Source of the DNA: Blepharisma stoltei
Taxonomy: Eukaryota; Ciliophora; Heterotrichea; Heterotrichida; Blepharismidae
Direction of reading: 5' to 3'
Assembly: GCA_914767885.1 (NCBI GenBank)
Contig: CAJZBQ010000043.1
Span: 682,001 to 746,000, forward strand
Length of the DNA: 64,000 nt
Positions 32,786 to 43,435 of the stretch are shown here, in pieces. Below the pieces are notes generated by a model that did not search any database, had not been told where the DNA came from, and saw only the letters and a list, made by a program, of their open reading frames with translations. Numbering within the stretch: position 1 is the first letter of the stretch; every line of letters begins with the position of its first letter. Position numbers and translations under genes: made by a program.

Positions 32786-34602
32786 TTAAGCAAGTTGCAG
32801 CTTTTGGAGTTTTTCAGCCACAGCAGAGAGTAAGGACTGCTCGTTTTTCTTTGGGATTAATAAAGGAGCGGAATAGTCTGAGTCCACCACAAAGTGCTGA
32901 TTTATATCAGCTTCGCTGAGACATTTTGGCTTAAAGCAGACAAGGCCAGTTCCAGCTGAAAATTTTTGTTCAAGAGAGGAGGAAAACATGCCAGCTTTGC
33001 CGAGACCCCAGCCAAAGAGCTTAGCGCTGTCAGACAGGGCTAAGACGTGATTTTCTCCACAGATGACATCGATTATTACTTCTTCTTTTAGGGTTTCTAC
33101 TCTGATGGGGTGGTCTGAGCTTGTTTCTGAACTGCCTTGGCCTAGTTGACCTTGTTCTCCATTTCCCCAGACAAGGATTTGTCCAGTTTCAGTTAAACAA
33201 GCAGAAAAAATGGACCCCGCAGAGATTTTTACTATGTTTAAGGAGTCCAATGCAGAAATTAAGGTAATTTCTTTGCTCATTGATTGGTTAGTAAGCTCAT
33301 CTCGAGAGATTCCTAATTGGCCATCCTCCCCCCAGCCAAATGCAAAAACTTTGCCATTAGTATCTAATGCTAATGTATGGGCTTCTCCACATGCGATCGC
33401 TTTAATAGTGATGTTCCTTTCTGAAAAGTACTCTTTCTTATATAAAACTGCTACCCAATTAATATAAAACCCCAAAAAAAGCTATTTTTATATATAAAAC
33501 ATATAATTAATTTTTAACGGGACAAGAGAGACATACCCTGTTTCATCCTTGCAGAGCTCCCTAAACGGGATCCCAAGCTGATATACATCTCCTCTACCCC
33601 AAGAATAAACAGATCCATTATTTGTTACAGCTACAGTATGATACCCTCCACATTCCAAATACACTACACTTTCTCTCGCTAATGCTTTCACTTGTCTAGG
33701 AAAACTATGTGAATGCAAATTTCCATGCCCTAGACACCCAGAAGCTCCATATCCCCAAGTCATTACTTTTCCTTCATTTGTGACTAATACACAATGCTCA
33801 TAACCGCATGAAAGTCAGGAAACTGAAGATCTTGCGATACTTTGTAATACTTTTTCCGATAAGAGAGAAGGCCTGAAGGAGGAATTGTTGGCTATTGCTT
33901 TGTTTTGGGCGTCGATATTGGAGTATTCATTACATTACATAAAATTTATAACGCTTAACGTCCACTACAGGGTCGACGTCCCCAGGTCTACCGCTCGCCT
34001 TTCGTCGCATCGGGCCCACAAATCGTTGGGGATAACCTACTTCGATCACCAATGTGCTTCTAGGGCAAGTGTTGCCGGCTTCGACGGCTCATGGATGAGC
34101 TACTTGCTTGCACATGGGTTGCTTTTCCGAAAACCCAAAAAAATGGATTTTCTGTTCAGCTGTCGGCAAAAAGGAAAAATACGTAGCCTGGGACGTAACG
34201 CCCAGTTTCACGCTAGGGAGTTGCCCGAATAGTCCAAAGGACTTTGCTGAGCTTCCCCTTTCCAACTTCCGTACCCTCCTTCCCCATGAGGAAAAATCCG
34301 CCCCTGAGATTAAACTAGGCTAGGCTCTGAAAGCTACCAGAATTGCTTACCTAGCATTGCTGTCCATCTCTGAAATGGTAAAACCTTGCCGGGATATAAT
34401 TAAAATATGAGTCGAGGCTGCATGGCCGGGAGGCCATTTCCAGTCGAAGACGCCATATTTTAATTATGATATTGGAGTACTCTAGTTGTAATGCTGAGTT
34501 GAAGCCTGAGCAGCAGACACTGGCGAGAAGTTCTAGCAGGGCAGAATAGCCTGTTTGGTCTTCAAAATTATTTGCTTGAGTGCATATAGCGATTTTTCTC
34601 AT
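32786..34602 (-). CDS. RCC1-repeat protein
   Basis: After removing a retroposon and an IES the protein holds RCC1-type blades: CGYEHCVLVTNEGKVMTWGY, GASGCLGHGN, CGGYHTVAVTNNGSVYSWGR, ACGEAHTLALDTNGKVFAFGW, GEDGQLGIS, AGSIFSACLTETGQILVWGN, CGENHVLALSDSAKLFGWG. A short N-terminal region (MRKIAICTQANNFEDQTGY) precedes them. RCC1 repeats form a propeller used in GEFs and scaffolds; the partner is unknown. Length about 400 aa. Confidence 0.9.
33441..33503. mobile_element. TA-bounded IES in the RCC1 gene (about 63 bp)
   Basis: The frame closes soon after LVPLKIN; TATA-containing ends allow the join KIN-YKKEYFSERNITIKAI in frame. Exact TA used is ambiguous. Confidence 0.7.
33926..34467 (+). mobile_element. 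Retroposon R7 in a coding exon of the RCC1 gene (542 bp)
   Basis: 12-bp duplication GATATTGGAGTA (33914-33925, 34468-34479). Starts CATTACATTACATAAA, ends GACGCCATATTTTAATTAT. Removing it with one copy of the duplication joins LQLEYSNI to DAQNKAIANNSS in frame. The last 75 bp form a hairpin around GGCCGGGAGGCC. Confidence 0.9.
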
Positions 34603-34765
34603 AATTGGGGAATATGGGTTGAAAAATTGATTTAAAAAAAAACTAATTATTTAAAAAAATTTAATCACACCCAATTAAACAAAAAATCTAGTTCAATTAA
34701 GGAATTAATTTTATTGAAAAAGAATCAAAATGAAAACTTTCATAAAAATAATTTAATTGGAGGAG

Positions 34766-35026
34766 CTATGAATATGGGTTGCAGCCAGTTATAGCCGCGA
34801 ATGAATCAGAGCTTATTTCTGACCATGAAGAAATAGAGATTGCAAAGCTTGCGAGGACTTTAGGCTCTAGCTTTATTAAAGCAGGCTTAAAATGACGAGC
34901 AATCATAATATTTTTTGATGCAGAAGGGCTTGAGCAATAAACTTGTAGAGGATGGGCCGTTCCTTCTTCAGCTAACGACATTATTGAGTCTTCATTGATT
35001 TTTTCGTCTCCGAAACTTTCGCTCAA
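34766..35026 (-). CDS. Small unrecognised protein, start unresolved
   Basis: Frame reads SESFGDEKINEDSIMSLAEE .. YCSSPSASKNIMIARHF .. FAAITGCNPYS stop, about 86 aa. The first codon of the open frame is not ATG; a first exon may lie upstream beyond an IES. No family recognised. Confidence 0.45.
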   Translation of the reverse strand: MSESFGDEKINEDSIMSLAEEGTAHPLQVYCSSPSASKNIMIARHFKPALIKLEPKVLASFAISISSWSEISSDSFAAITGCNPYS

Positions 35027-35111
35027 CCTATTCTAGTTCTTAATAAATAATCTTTTATTCCAGTAATATAAAATCAATAAAATCCTTTATAAAATATACT
35101 GGCTCCATGAT

Positions 35112-36053
35112 TTAAAATATTCATAATAAAATATCATATGGCATCAATTCAAAATTTTTCTTAAAATCATTTAGCATGTTCGGCTCCCATTCAATGTCAC
35201 TTGTATCTTGTAATTTTTCTTGAAAAATGTCGCTTTCTCCACTTGTTTTTTCAGCTATAACTTCATTGGTAGACCCTCTAGGAGTTAATCGCAAGTTTGA
35301 CTTCGAAATGATGGAGTTATAAGAGCTTGCTGGCGTTATGGATTGGTAAAATCTTTCATCATTAGCCTTTGCATGGAAATTCCTCTGTATTTGTAAAATC
35401 ATTTCTTTATCCGCATTATCAATCACTGGCTTTTCTATTTCTTGGTCAGTTTCAGGATTAGTCTGACTACTCTCAAAAAACCTAAAATTTAACGAATTTC
35501 TTCCTAAAAACTCTTCGGAATTCGAAATTTTTGACGAGACAGAAATGTTTATAGAGCGACTAATTTCAATAGAGTTCACTGGGACTTGATTTATCTGCAT
35601 AAAAGTTACTTGACTTTCCTGGGTACTGATTCCATGACTGTCTTCACTCCCTTTGCTAAAAGGACTAGATGAGCTTAGAACTTCTAGGTTTTTCTTAATA
35701 TTAATCCTGTCTGCAAAGGTCAGCTTATTTAGGGTCTAGCAAAAAAAGCACTTTTTTCCCTTAAATTTAAATGGAAATTTTAATTAAAAATTGCTATAAA
35801 AAAATTAGCATAAAATAGCCAAAAATATTCCCTTATTTGTCAGTAAAAGTGCTCGATGGTTACTATCGGTGGAAGTCAGATATTCAGCATCTAGAATTGG
35901 GTATCGATACAAGGCATCATTTGTGAAAGATGAAAATTTGGATAGAAAAGGAGAAATAGGGGTTAAGCCTGAATATTCTTGAGATTTTATAAGCTGATAG
36001 ACAGATGGAGAATCGGTTGAAATTTCGCTTGAACGAAGTGACTGCGTTTCCAT
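35112..36053 (-). CDS. Serine-rich unrecognised protein
   Basis: METQSLRSSEISTDSPSVYQ .. LLLTNKGIFLAIL, IES, NKLTFADRINIKKNLEVL .. IQRNFHAKANDERFYQSIT .. EWEPNMLNDFKKNFELM, ending ILLWIF with W from TGA. Low complexity in serine and acidic residues, probably disordered. About 287 aa. No domain recognised. Confidence 0.6.
35732..35812. mobile_element. TA-bounded IES (81 bp)
   Basis: Removal joins GIFLAIL to NKLTFADR in frame; interior has stops in the gene frame. Confidence 0.6.
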
Positions 36054-36706
36054 ATTTTAAATTGTGTAATCATTAGGCAGTTTTAGATAAAATAATAAGT
36101 AGATATGAAATGACGTAAGAGGGGCTGTAACTCTCCCTCTCTGGAGCGAACAAAATCATTGGAAAATTCTTATTTTTGGTCTAAAAATTTTTTAAGAAAA
36201 ATTATTTTAATATATAAACTAATAATTATAAGGAAATCTCTAGCTTGCTTTGTTTAATTTTAAACAGCTTGCATTTTAAAACATAAATTTACAAGTTAAA
36301 TTAATATTTGCATTAAACTATTTCGAATATGGATTTAACTATAAAAATTTATATATAAATTTTTTAACCCCTCTCCGCGAACAAAACCAAATTTTTTGTT
36401 CTCTCACGGACGGGGGAGTAAGGGTTACAGATATTGGTAGAAAAGAGAAGTTTATGAAATGGCAAAGAAGCTTAATATAGGCTCTATATAAGTATATATA
36501 AATTATCTAATAGACATTTCCGATCTCAATATATATTCCTGATTAAAAATAATCAAAATTTTTATTACTTGAAAAAATTCTTTTAAAATTTACACCCAGC
36601 AGCCAATATATAATATCAATAAATCAAGTTGAATTTTCACATTTATTCAGTACTACAAGTAAGCCACCTAATTTTAATCTCAATTTTCCATTAAATTACA
36701 ATAAAA
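36054..36706. other. Divergent intergenic region with MITE M8
   Basis: Apart from the MITE at 36130-36420 nothing is recognised. Confidence 0.5.
36130..36420. mobile_element. MITE-family element M8 (291 bp), intergenic
   Basis: TA-flanked; ACTCTCCCTCTCTGGAGCG at left, CTCACGGACGGGGGAGTA at right, family core in between, more diverged than M4. Confidence 0.8.
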
Positions 36707-37924
36707 ATGTTGGCCAGATCTTTAAATCTAAGCACAAGAATTTTATCTCGCCCAATTAGCAGCGTTTTAGCTGGAAATTTCAATCTGACCGAAGATCAGC
36801 TCGCATTTCAAGAAACTGCTCTCCAATTCGCTAAAGAGCATATGGAGCCTTTTGCTAATGAATGGGATAAGACCGATCACTTCCCTATCGATGTTATCAA
36901 AATGGCTGGCAATCTTGGCTTCGGAGCCATCTATTGTAGCGACAAACATGGAGGCACAGGACTAGGGAAGCTCGAAGCAAGCATAATTCTCGAAGCTTTA
37001 TCCACTGGCTGCATAAGTACAGCCTCTTATATCAGCATCCACAATATGTGTAATGGACTTCTCGATGTTTTTGGAACTGAAGAACAGCGCTCCAAATGGC
37101 AGCCAGGGGTTTCTAGCTTTGACTTATTCACAAGCTACTGCTTAACTGAGCCAAATTCTGGCTCTGACGCTGGAGCTATGTCCACAACTGCAAAACTTGA
37201 AGGAAATGACTATGTCCTTAATGGCTCCAAAATGTTTATTAGTGGAGGCGGAGAAAGCCACTTATATTTCGTCATGACAAGGACTGGACCTAAAGAAATT
37301 TCTTGTTTTATTGTAGAAAAAGACACCCCAGGACTCAGCTTTGGCAAAAAAGAAGACAAACTTGGATGGAGGACTCAGCCCACAAGACTTGTGAATTTTG
37401 ATAACTGTAAAATCCCAAAGGGAAATTTATTAGGAGAAATAGGACAAGGCATGAAAATAGCTATGAGAGGCCTTGAAGGAGGCAGATTAACCATTTCTAG
37501 CTGTGCCTTAGGAGGGGCTTGGTACGCCCTAGAAAAAGCTTCTAATTATATGGGAGAAAGAAAACAGTTCGGCAAACACTTAAAAGATTTCCAATACCTC
37601 AGGTTCAAAATGGCAGAAGCTTTAGCAAGATTAACGTCTGCAAGAATGACGACCCGAGCCTGTGCACAGCTGATGGACCAGCCTATCCAAAATAAACATA
37701 TTTTTGCCTCAATTGCAAAATTAATTGCAACTGATGACTGTGCACAAATTGTGGACGACTGCTTACAGATGTTCGGAGGATATGGACTATTAAGGGAGTA
37801 CGGCATGGAAAGAATGTATAGAGAGTTGAGAGTCTTGAAAATTGTGGAAGGGACCAATGAGATTATGCGGCATACAATCGCAAAAAATCTGTTTGACCAT
37901 CATCCTCATCACCACCATCATTAA
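36707..37924 (+). CDS. ACAD8: Acyl-CoA dehydrogenase, isobutyryl-CoA dehydrogenase-like
   Basis: Uninterrupted 405 aa. Mitochondrial-type N-terminus (MLARSLNLSTRILSRPISS), then the family blocks: CLTEPNSGSDAGAM, KMFISGGGESHLYFVM, GLSFGKKEDKLGWRTQPTR, RGLEGGRLTISSCALGGAW, RKQFGKHLKDFQYLRFKMAE, MFGGYGLLREYGMERMYREL, and the catalytic Glu in KIVEGTNEIMR. The KKE.KLGW.TQPTR block is typical of ACAD8, which acts in valine breakdown in mitochondria. The tail HHPHHHHH is unusual. No IES in 1.2 kb. Confidence 0.9.
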   Translation: MLARSLNLSTRILSRPISSVLAGNFNLTEDQLAFQETALQFAKEHMEPFANEWDKTDHFPIDVIKMAGNLGFGAIYCSDKHGGTGLGKLEASIILEALSTGCISTASYISIHNMCNGLLDVFGTEEQRSKWQPGVSSFDLFTSYCLTEPNSGSDAGAMSTTAKLEGNDYVLNGSKMFISGGGESHLYFVMTRTGPKEISCFIVEKDTPGLSFGKKEDKLGWRTQPTRLVNFDNCKIPKGNLLGEIGQGMKIAMRGLEGGRLTISSCALGGAWYALEKASNYMGERKQFGKHLKDFQYLRFKMAEALARLTSARMTTRACAQLMDQPIQNKHIFASIAKLIATDDCAQIVDDCLQMFGGYGLLREYGMERMYRELRVLKIVEGTNEIMRHTIAKNLFDHHPHHHHH

Positions 37925-37964
37925 AACGCATAATAAAATTCATATAAAAATAGTTTAATAATAT

Positions 37965-38655
37965 ATGTCAGAGTTCCCCAAGAAAACAGAAAAAATCAAA
38001 TCACTTCTGAGAGCTTTGGACTCTGACTCACGAGAATATGACCGATCTTCAGAGCTTTTCCAGAAAAAAGTCAAAGCAAGGATCACGAAAAAGCTGGCTG
38101 AGCTTGCGATTGAATTGGATTCTTTAAATGCTTTTTTGAATTCCACAATGATGTAAAAGATATGTAGAAACCAGACAGAGCTGGAAAAAAGGAAAGTTAC
38201 TATTAGCGAGCTGCAAAAAGAGTATGAAAAATAGGGATTTATATTATTTTAAATTAAAAATAATAAAAAATAAAGAAAATTTAAGGGAAATATGAAAATA
38301 TGATTTGAAATTCAATGACCATATAGTCAAGATTCAATCTGAAGAAAAACCCCCAGCAAAGACTTCGCCGTTTGAAATGCAGATTCAGCTTAAAAAAGAT
38401 CAAGAAATAATGATTGATGAACTGTATGTAAGCAGTGAAAATTTGCATATGTATTGTGATAATATTGGGGAAGAGCTCGATGTTCATAATAATCTGCTGA
38501 CGAATTTTGAGAAAATGATTGATAAGAATGCTAATTCTATGGAGAGGACAAAGGCTAAGCTTGAGGCCTATATTCAACAAACTTCAAATTCTTGCCTAGG
38601 ATGTGTAATTTTCGGGCTTGCTTTAATATTGGTAATTCTTTTAATTTACTTTTAA
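37965..38655 (+). CDS. Qc-SNARE, syntaxin-6/8 type
   Basis: N-terminal helical region (MSEFPKKTEKIKSLLRALDS), a 15-nt intron, an IES, then the SNARE motif: MQIQLKKDQEIMIDELYVSS, MYCDNIGEELDVHNNLLTNF, and a tail anchor CVIFGLALILVILLIYF. The zero-layer residue appears to be Q/E in the EELDVH region. About 200 aa. Acts in endosomal/Golgi fusion by family; exact organelle unknown. Confidence 0.8.
38153..38167 (+). other. 15-nt intron
   Basis: GTAAAAGATATGTAG; removal joins LNSTM to INQTELEKRK in frame. Confidence 0.9.
38234..38300. mobile_element. TA-bounded IES in the SNARE gene (67 bp)
   Basis: Removal joins LQKEYEK to YDLKFNDHIVK; the frame meets TAG without it. Confidence 0.8.
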
Positions 38656-39303
38656 AATTGGTATTTTTAATTGATTTCATGATTCTTCACAAGGATAGCA
38701 ATAATAGTTTCTTTAAAAATTTATTTTAAGTCAATAAAAATGCAGAAATAAATGATTAGAATATCTTTAGAACTGGATAAAGGATGTTGGTACAGTCTAA
38801 TATTGAAGCAATTAAATTGTTTTAGTATTCTTAAATACGCTGTTTGCTAGCATTAAGTCTTATTATTAATTAAGCCATCATATGTATATATTGATTTTTA
38901 ATTCAAAATTTCTTTTAATTTTTAAACAGTTTCACTCTATTTTATTAATTCTTAAATCAATTTTTTATTATTCTTATAGCCTGCAAGCTGAAATATCCAA
39001 CGACTAAAGACTTCCTATAAATCAAACACCTATTATTTTCAATGATCTCCTTCTCAACTTATTACAAATTAAAGGCTTGCTAAAACCCCAAATGATCCTG
39101 CTTTATTTCAATCCGTAAAAACTGCCCTAAAACAGCTTATCTATGTATTTATTGGCAAGAAAACTGACTGTCTAAAGCTACTGAAAATTATTTTGTAAAA
39201 AAAGTTTATCCACAATCATTGTTCTTGAGACTGCAAAAACAAAATTAATGACATATTTATATAAGAAAAGCGATTTAATTCAGAAAATTCCTTTAAATGA
39301 GTT
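38656..39303. other. Intergenic, with a weak coding-like trace
   Basis: On the plus strand around 39080-39200 a frame reads ALFQSVKTALKQLIYVFIGK but is short and unconnected. Nothing else recognised. Confidence 0.35.
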
Positions 39304-39666
39304 CTAATACCTTATGGATTTAAGCTGTGTTATTTTGAGCTCTTCATTTCCTTTCATTGACTGCATTACTTGCATCCATTCTTGAGTCACAGCACAACAC
39401 GGAATACAAAAATGAGAGAGGTCCATTATTGGGTTATCTTTAATCTTTAGAGTCTTTCTGAGCATATAACGGTTTATTGATGCACCAATAGGACCTAAAA
39501 ATAAAACCAAAGAATAAGCCCTTAGTCCAGCAAATCGATTCTCAGGCTCAGCATGTTTGGCGTCACACGTTTGCATGCAGTGATATCCACACGGCATACA
39601 AATAGACCATATAAACATAAAAGGATTTCGACCACAGTCAAATAGCTCATATTTCCACCCTTCCAT
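39304..39666 (-). CDS. PLAC8-family cysteine-rich protein
   Basis: MEGWKYELFDCGRNPFMFIW, MPCGYHCMQTCDA, LRAYSLVLFLGPIGASINRY, FCIPCCAVTQEWMQVM. The W..LFDC .. PC...CMQ .. FC.PC..CQE-like layout is that of PLAC8/Cys-rich proteins (membrane-associated, varied roles in cell size and metal handling). 120 aa, uninterrupted. Confidence 0.8.
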   Translation of the reverse strand: MEGWKYELFDCGRNPFMFIWSICMPCGYHCMQTCDAKHAEPENRFAGLRAYSLVLFLGPIGASINRYMLRKTLKIKDNPIMDLSHFCIPCCAVTQEWMQVMQSMKGNEELKITQLKSIRY

Positions 39667-41310
39667 TATTTATTCCTTTTAATTTAAAATCTTTTGAGGT
39701 ATACAAATAATTTTATTGAAATTATACTGATTTTTTATATAAATTTTTCCTAATTTTTATTATTATATAAGCAATATGGAATTGAGTATAAGACAAAAAT
39801 ATTTAATTTTCAATGCAAAATAGCTTAATGTGCTACTATACATTATTAAATAGCTTTGAATATAAATCTCTAAATCCTGCACCATAATGTCAACTTTAAT
39901 AAGCTCTGTCTTTGCCATAGTAAGCTATTATGGCTTCCTTAATTTCAAGCTTAAGTTTCTAGTGGCAAAATATAGGCTTTATAATATATAATTTATGAGC
40001 TTGATATATTTCTACTATTCTTTGATTTTCATCAAATATTATTATTTCAAGCTACTGCTTTCAAGTCTGCTGACCATTTCAAATTTCTTCTAGTCACATG
40101 TGCTCTGATTATATGAAATTGCTTTGTGCTTGATGGTGATCATTTTCTAAAAGCACAGCTAAAATAAGAGTTTTGCTCCTATAGCAGTGATAGACGTCAA
40201 TAAGCAGCCCGTTATCTCCTTTACATATTTCTCAAAAAATCAAGCCATTTCTCCATATGGGTTTTTAATCATATTTGGGGATGATTTTATGCAGTTATAT
40301 AGATTTTCGTAACAAATAAATGGGCTGCATTCTATAAATTATGAAATGATCGAATATTTTGGGGTCATTACGGTCAAGATTGCGTTCAGCTTGCGGTTGA
40401 TTTTGAAATATAAAAATAAAACTCAGGGCTTGATAAATCCTAATGAAAATAATGGTTTAAGCAAAGCGTCTTTATTGGGTCATAAGCAGCTAAGAAATCT
40501 GAAGCTCTTCTGAGAATAAAAACCAGCTCCTCGTCTTTCATTGGCTAATTTTTATATAACAACTCTCTAAATCTTCCATTTAATTAATAGATTTTATATA
40601 AAATATTTTTGTAAGTAAGCACAAGGCTTTTTAAATATTATTCAAGTAATTATACGTAGGCAGACTAGCTTACTATGGTAATTATAAGCATTTAAATTTG
40701 AGGAAGCTCAAAAAAATTAATTGATAAATATTAGTTTTATCAGACTTTCTCTTTATAGATCTCAATAAAGAATTTTACATCAGCTATTTTTTCGCAATAT
40801 CTAAATTTTGAGATATAATTTCCTCACCTGTGATTTGCTTTCTCATAGTAGTTACACAGATAAATTGGGTATAAAACCTTAAACACCATCTTAAATATTT
40901 TGCCTTTTATATTCTAATATAAAAATGATGAGTAAGAAAAGATTTTTCCCAATAAAATCTAATAAAATAGTTATAGATAATTCAAGGTGAAATTTGTTAA
41001 TTAAACTTAAAGAAAATCACCGAAGTCTTTTTGGATAAAAACAATTTAATAATTGCTATCAAATGACATAAGTTTATATAAGATCAACTTTATAATAAGA
41101 TTTTCAGCCTAGAATAATTGAAATTTTAAAGATTAAAAGCATTTCAAAATAAATTCTTTTATCTTAAACAAATCTTTTATTTTCTATACTAATGCTAGTA
41201 GTAATGAATAATCTCATAAGTATAAATTGGCACTAGCAAAATTATAAATCAATTCATCAGAGCCAAGCTATTATTTCCTAAAATTTAGCTATAAATTTTA
41301 TATAAAAAAT
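39667..41310. other. Region of decayed coding sequence
   Basis: No intact gene. See the pseudogene entry at 39850-40910. Confidence 0.5.
39850..40910 (-). pseudogene. Coding-like segments broken by TAA/TAG and frameshifts
   Basis: Minus-strand pieces with protein-like composition include YEKANHRWGNYISKFRYCEK, LKPLFSLGFIKPWVLFLYFK, GDNGLLIDVYHCYRSKTLIL, LLENDHHQAQSNFI and IIIFDENQRIVEIYQAHKL. TGA falls where Trp is plausible, but several TAA/TAG codons and shifts interrupt the frame and short TA-to-TA excisions do not repair all of them. Either a pseudogene or a gene with elements not resolved here. Confidence 0.35.
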
Positions 41311-42750
41311 ATGAAACTCGCTAGCCTAAGTTTTTGCTTCTCGAATTATCGAGCCATCAGAGAACTCACATCCTCAACTATTTTCAGCGATACCTCTTTC
41401 AGAAAAATTTCTCCTAGAGCAGGTGATCACTCTCCCACTCAGCTTGAAATAGAGCCGGATTCTGAAATGGAATTAAACTCTACAAGCATTGCAAAAGATG
41501 TTCATAAGCACTCAAAAAGCTTTAATTTTCAATTCAATTCACAAAATACACTTAAAATAACAAGACAAAATCTCGAAAGGATTAAAATTTTCTTTGTGAA
41601 AAATAAACCAGATAGCGAGGCCGAAAAAAACAGTTTTCTTTTACTAAAGAAAAATTGCCAAAATTTAATTTCTATGATTGATAACAATCATCTAGAAGAT
41701 CTCGATAATATTGAGCATACTATTGATAATGCAATATTAGAATCTTCGCTCTCTTTAAGAGTCCAAGCCAAAAAATTAAAAACAATCTGCCAAGAATTTC
41801 GGACGATTTTTGCTGGAGACAAAGTGAAGCAAAAACAAAGAGAAATCAGCAAGACAAGACCTCCAACCCGAAAAAGCAGAAATAAAGAGCTTTCAGTCGG
41901 AATTACTTTAGAGAGCGATAGCGAAGAAGCTATAATAGAAAAAGACATTCTTGAAGAGTCTACAAACAATGATGAAGACTCTGATAACGCTGAGAAGCAG
42001 AGAATTTTCTACTCCCAAGTGATTAAATTAAATTAAGAGTCTTAATGTCTTCCAGATTGATGCCTCATATGCTTTCGACCAACGCCAACCTGCTTGCCTG
42101 TAGGAAATTCAGTCACTATTTGGAACAGTGATCTTCTCTAAGCAGGGTTTGCACTGTGCTACCCAAGAGTCTCGACGAGTTAGGAAGACGGTCATTATGC
42201 CATCGGATGCCATGGAGGTAAAGTTTAGCCTGATTCCTCCCTGTCGGCTACCCTTTGAGAGAGGTGACACTCAGAAAAAAAGAACTACGGCCCTCCGAAC
42301 CGATAGGAAAAGAATCCGTTGCCCAAAATCATCCGGATAACTAATACCTGGACTGGAATGGCCACCAGCCGACTCCCAAGATCACCCACCCCAACGGCCG
42401 CCATACAACAAATCTAGGGTTAGAATCAAAGGGTCTGAACTTTGGTTTAGGCTATAAAGTCATTTAAGCGCCAAAGTGGCGCGTCTTCAGCAAGGACATA
42501 TTTTGTCTCCACAACCATATTAATTATCCAAGTGATTAAGGCTAAGCTAAAATTTGACGCGACAGATCCGTGTCAGAAAATATCTATTCCACATCTGTAT
42601 AATAAATCCAAGAAAAATAAGATTAAAGAAGAGCAATGGAAAGAGTTCATAGAAGAAGAACTGAAATCTCCGTATATATTGCCAAGTATGCAGACGCCAA
42701 AAGTCATGAAAAGATCGAAGTCAAATGCTTCGAAAGTCTTAAATTTATAA
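41311..42750 (+). CDS. Unrecognised protein, interrupted by a retroposon
   Basis: Starts MKLASLSFCFSNYRAIREL; charged, partly helical (QNTLKITRQNLERIKIFFV .. LEDLDNIEHTIDNAILESS), basic patch KTRPPTRKSRNK, acidic patch. After removal of R8 it continues QVIKAKLKFDATDPCQKISI .. EEQWKEFIEEELKSPYILP .. ASKVLNL stop. About 312 aa. No family recognised. Confidence 0.65.
42027..42527 (+). mobile_element. Retroposon R8 in a coding exon (501 bp)
   Basis: GC-rich insert with 12-bp duplication CCAAGTGATTAA (42015-42026, 42528-42539). Tail CACAACCATATTAATTAT. Removal joins FYSQVIK to AKLKFDATD in frame. Confidence 0.9.
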
Positions 42751-42779
42751 TATAAATTATTATATTCGCCTAACCGAGG

Positions 42780-43013
42780 AATTATAATAAATCTCTAAGT
42801 CTCTGCTCTGAAAGCAGGCCAATTTTTCTAATAAAGATCATTTTTATTCGAAAGTAATATCGATTTAATTCATAAAATTTGTATTTAAAATGTAAGCTTT
42901 CTAAAATTTAATAGAATTAGCTAGAAATTATAATTTATATAAAAAAATTATTAACATTTTTAACAGGAATTTTCCTAAACAATTTGCCTCATTTATAGAA
43001 TGGCGGAGTAAGA
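42780..43013. repeat. Decayed MITE-family copy
   Basis: The family core (AATTTAATAGAATTAGCTAG) and a worn end GGCGGAGTAAGA remain. Lies between the previous gene and the UMP1-like gene. Confidence 0.5.
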
Positions 43014-43037
43014 TCAATATAGCTATCTGATAATAAA

Positions 43038-43304
43038 ATGGAAGACCCACGACAATTGAAACAAACATTAAGAAGAAGAGAAGAGGAAAAAATGAGATTT
43101 CTCAGCAGCGTATATGGATCTCATTTGCCCTTTAGCTTGATTTTAGAACGAAATATTGTTTCTCAGCAAGGAAGACTATGTGGCCTGCCATCATCAAAAT
43201 TACACTTGGAAATTCTTACAGGAAAAGACACTGAGCTTGATTTCCCTGCTTTCATCGGAGATGTCCCTCATTTGACTCAAGAAATTAATAGACTAAACTT
43301 ATAG
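43038..43304 (+). CDS. POMP: Proteasome maturation factor UMP1/POMP-like
   Basis: 88 aa: MRFLSSVYGSHLPFSLILER, GRLCGLPSSKLHLEILTGKD, ELDFPAFIGDVPHLTQE. This matches the UMP1/POMP core (VYG.HAPMR..ME, P..SSNL.LD.L.G.D..I.FED). UMP1 is a chaperone of 20S proteasome half-assembly. The N-terminal half of the family is shortened. The neighbour is a proteasome beta1 gene. Confidence 0.75.
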   Translation: MEDPRQLKQTLRRREEEKMRFLSSVYGSHLPFSLILERNIVSQQGRLCGLPSSKLHLEILTGKDTELDFPAFIGDVPHLTQEINRLNL

Positions 43305-43435
43305 ATCTATTTTATTGAATAATTTCAGATAAACCTAATAAATTAATCTTAAAGATTCATTACCTTTACTATAAATTATCTAAATTTACCTTAAAATGTA
43401 TATTAACACTACAAAATTAATAATCCTAATATTTC

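Noticed and set aside
37899-37921. C-terminal histidine run of the acyl-CoA dehydrogenase as a cloning tag
   Set aside because: The run is HHPHHHHH with mixed codons and native flanking sequence including the 3' intergenic region; no vector sequence is present.
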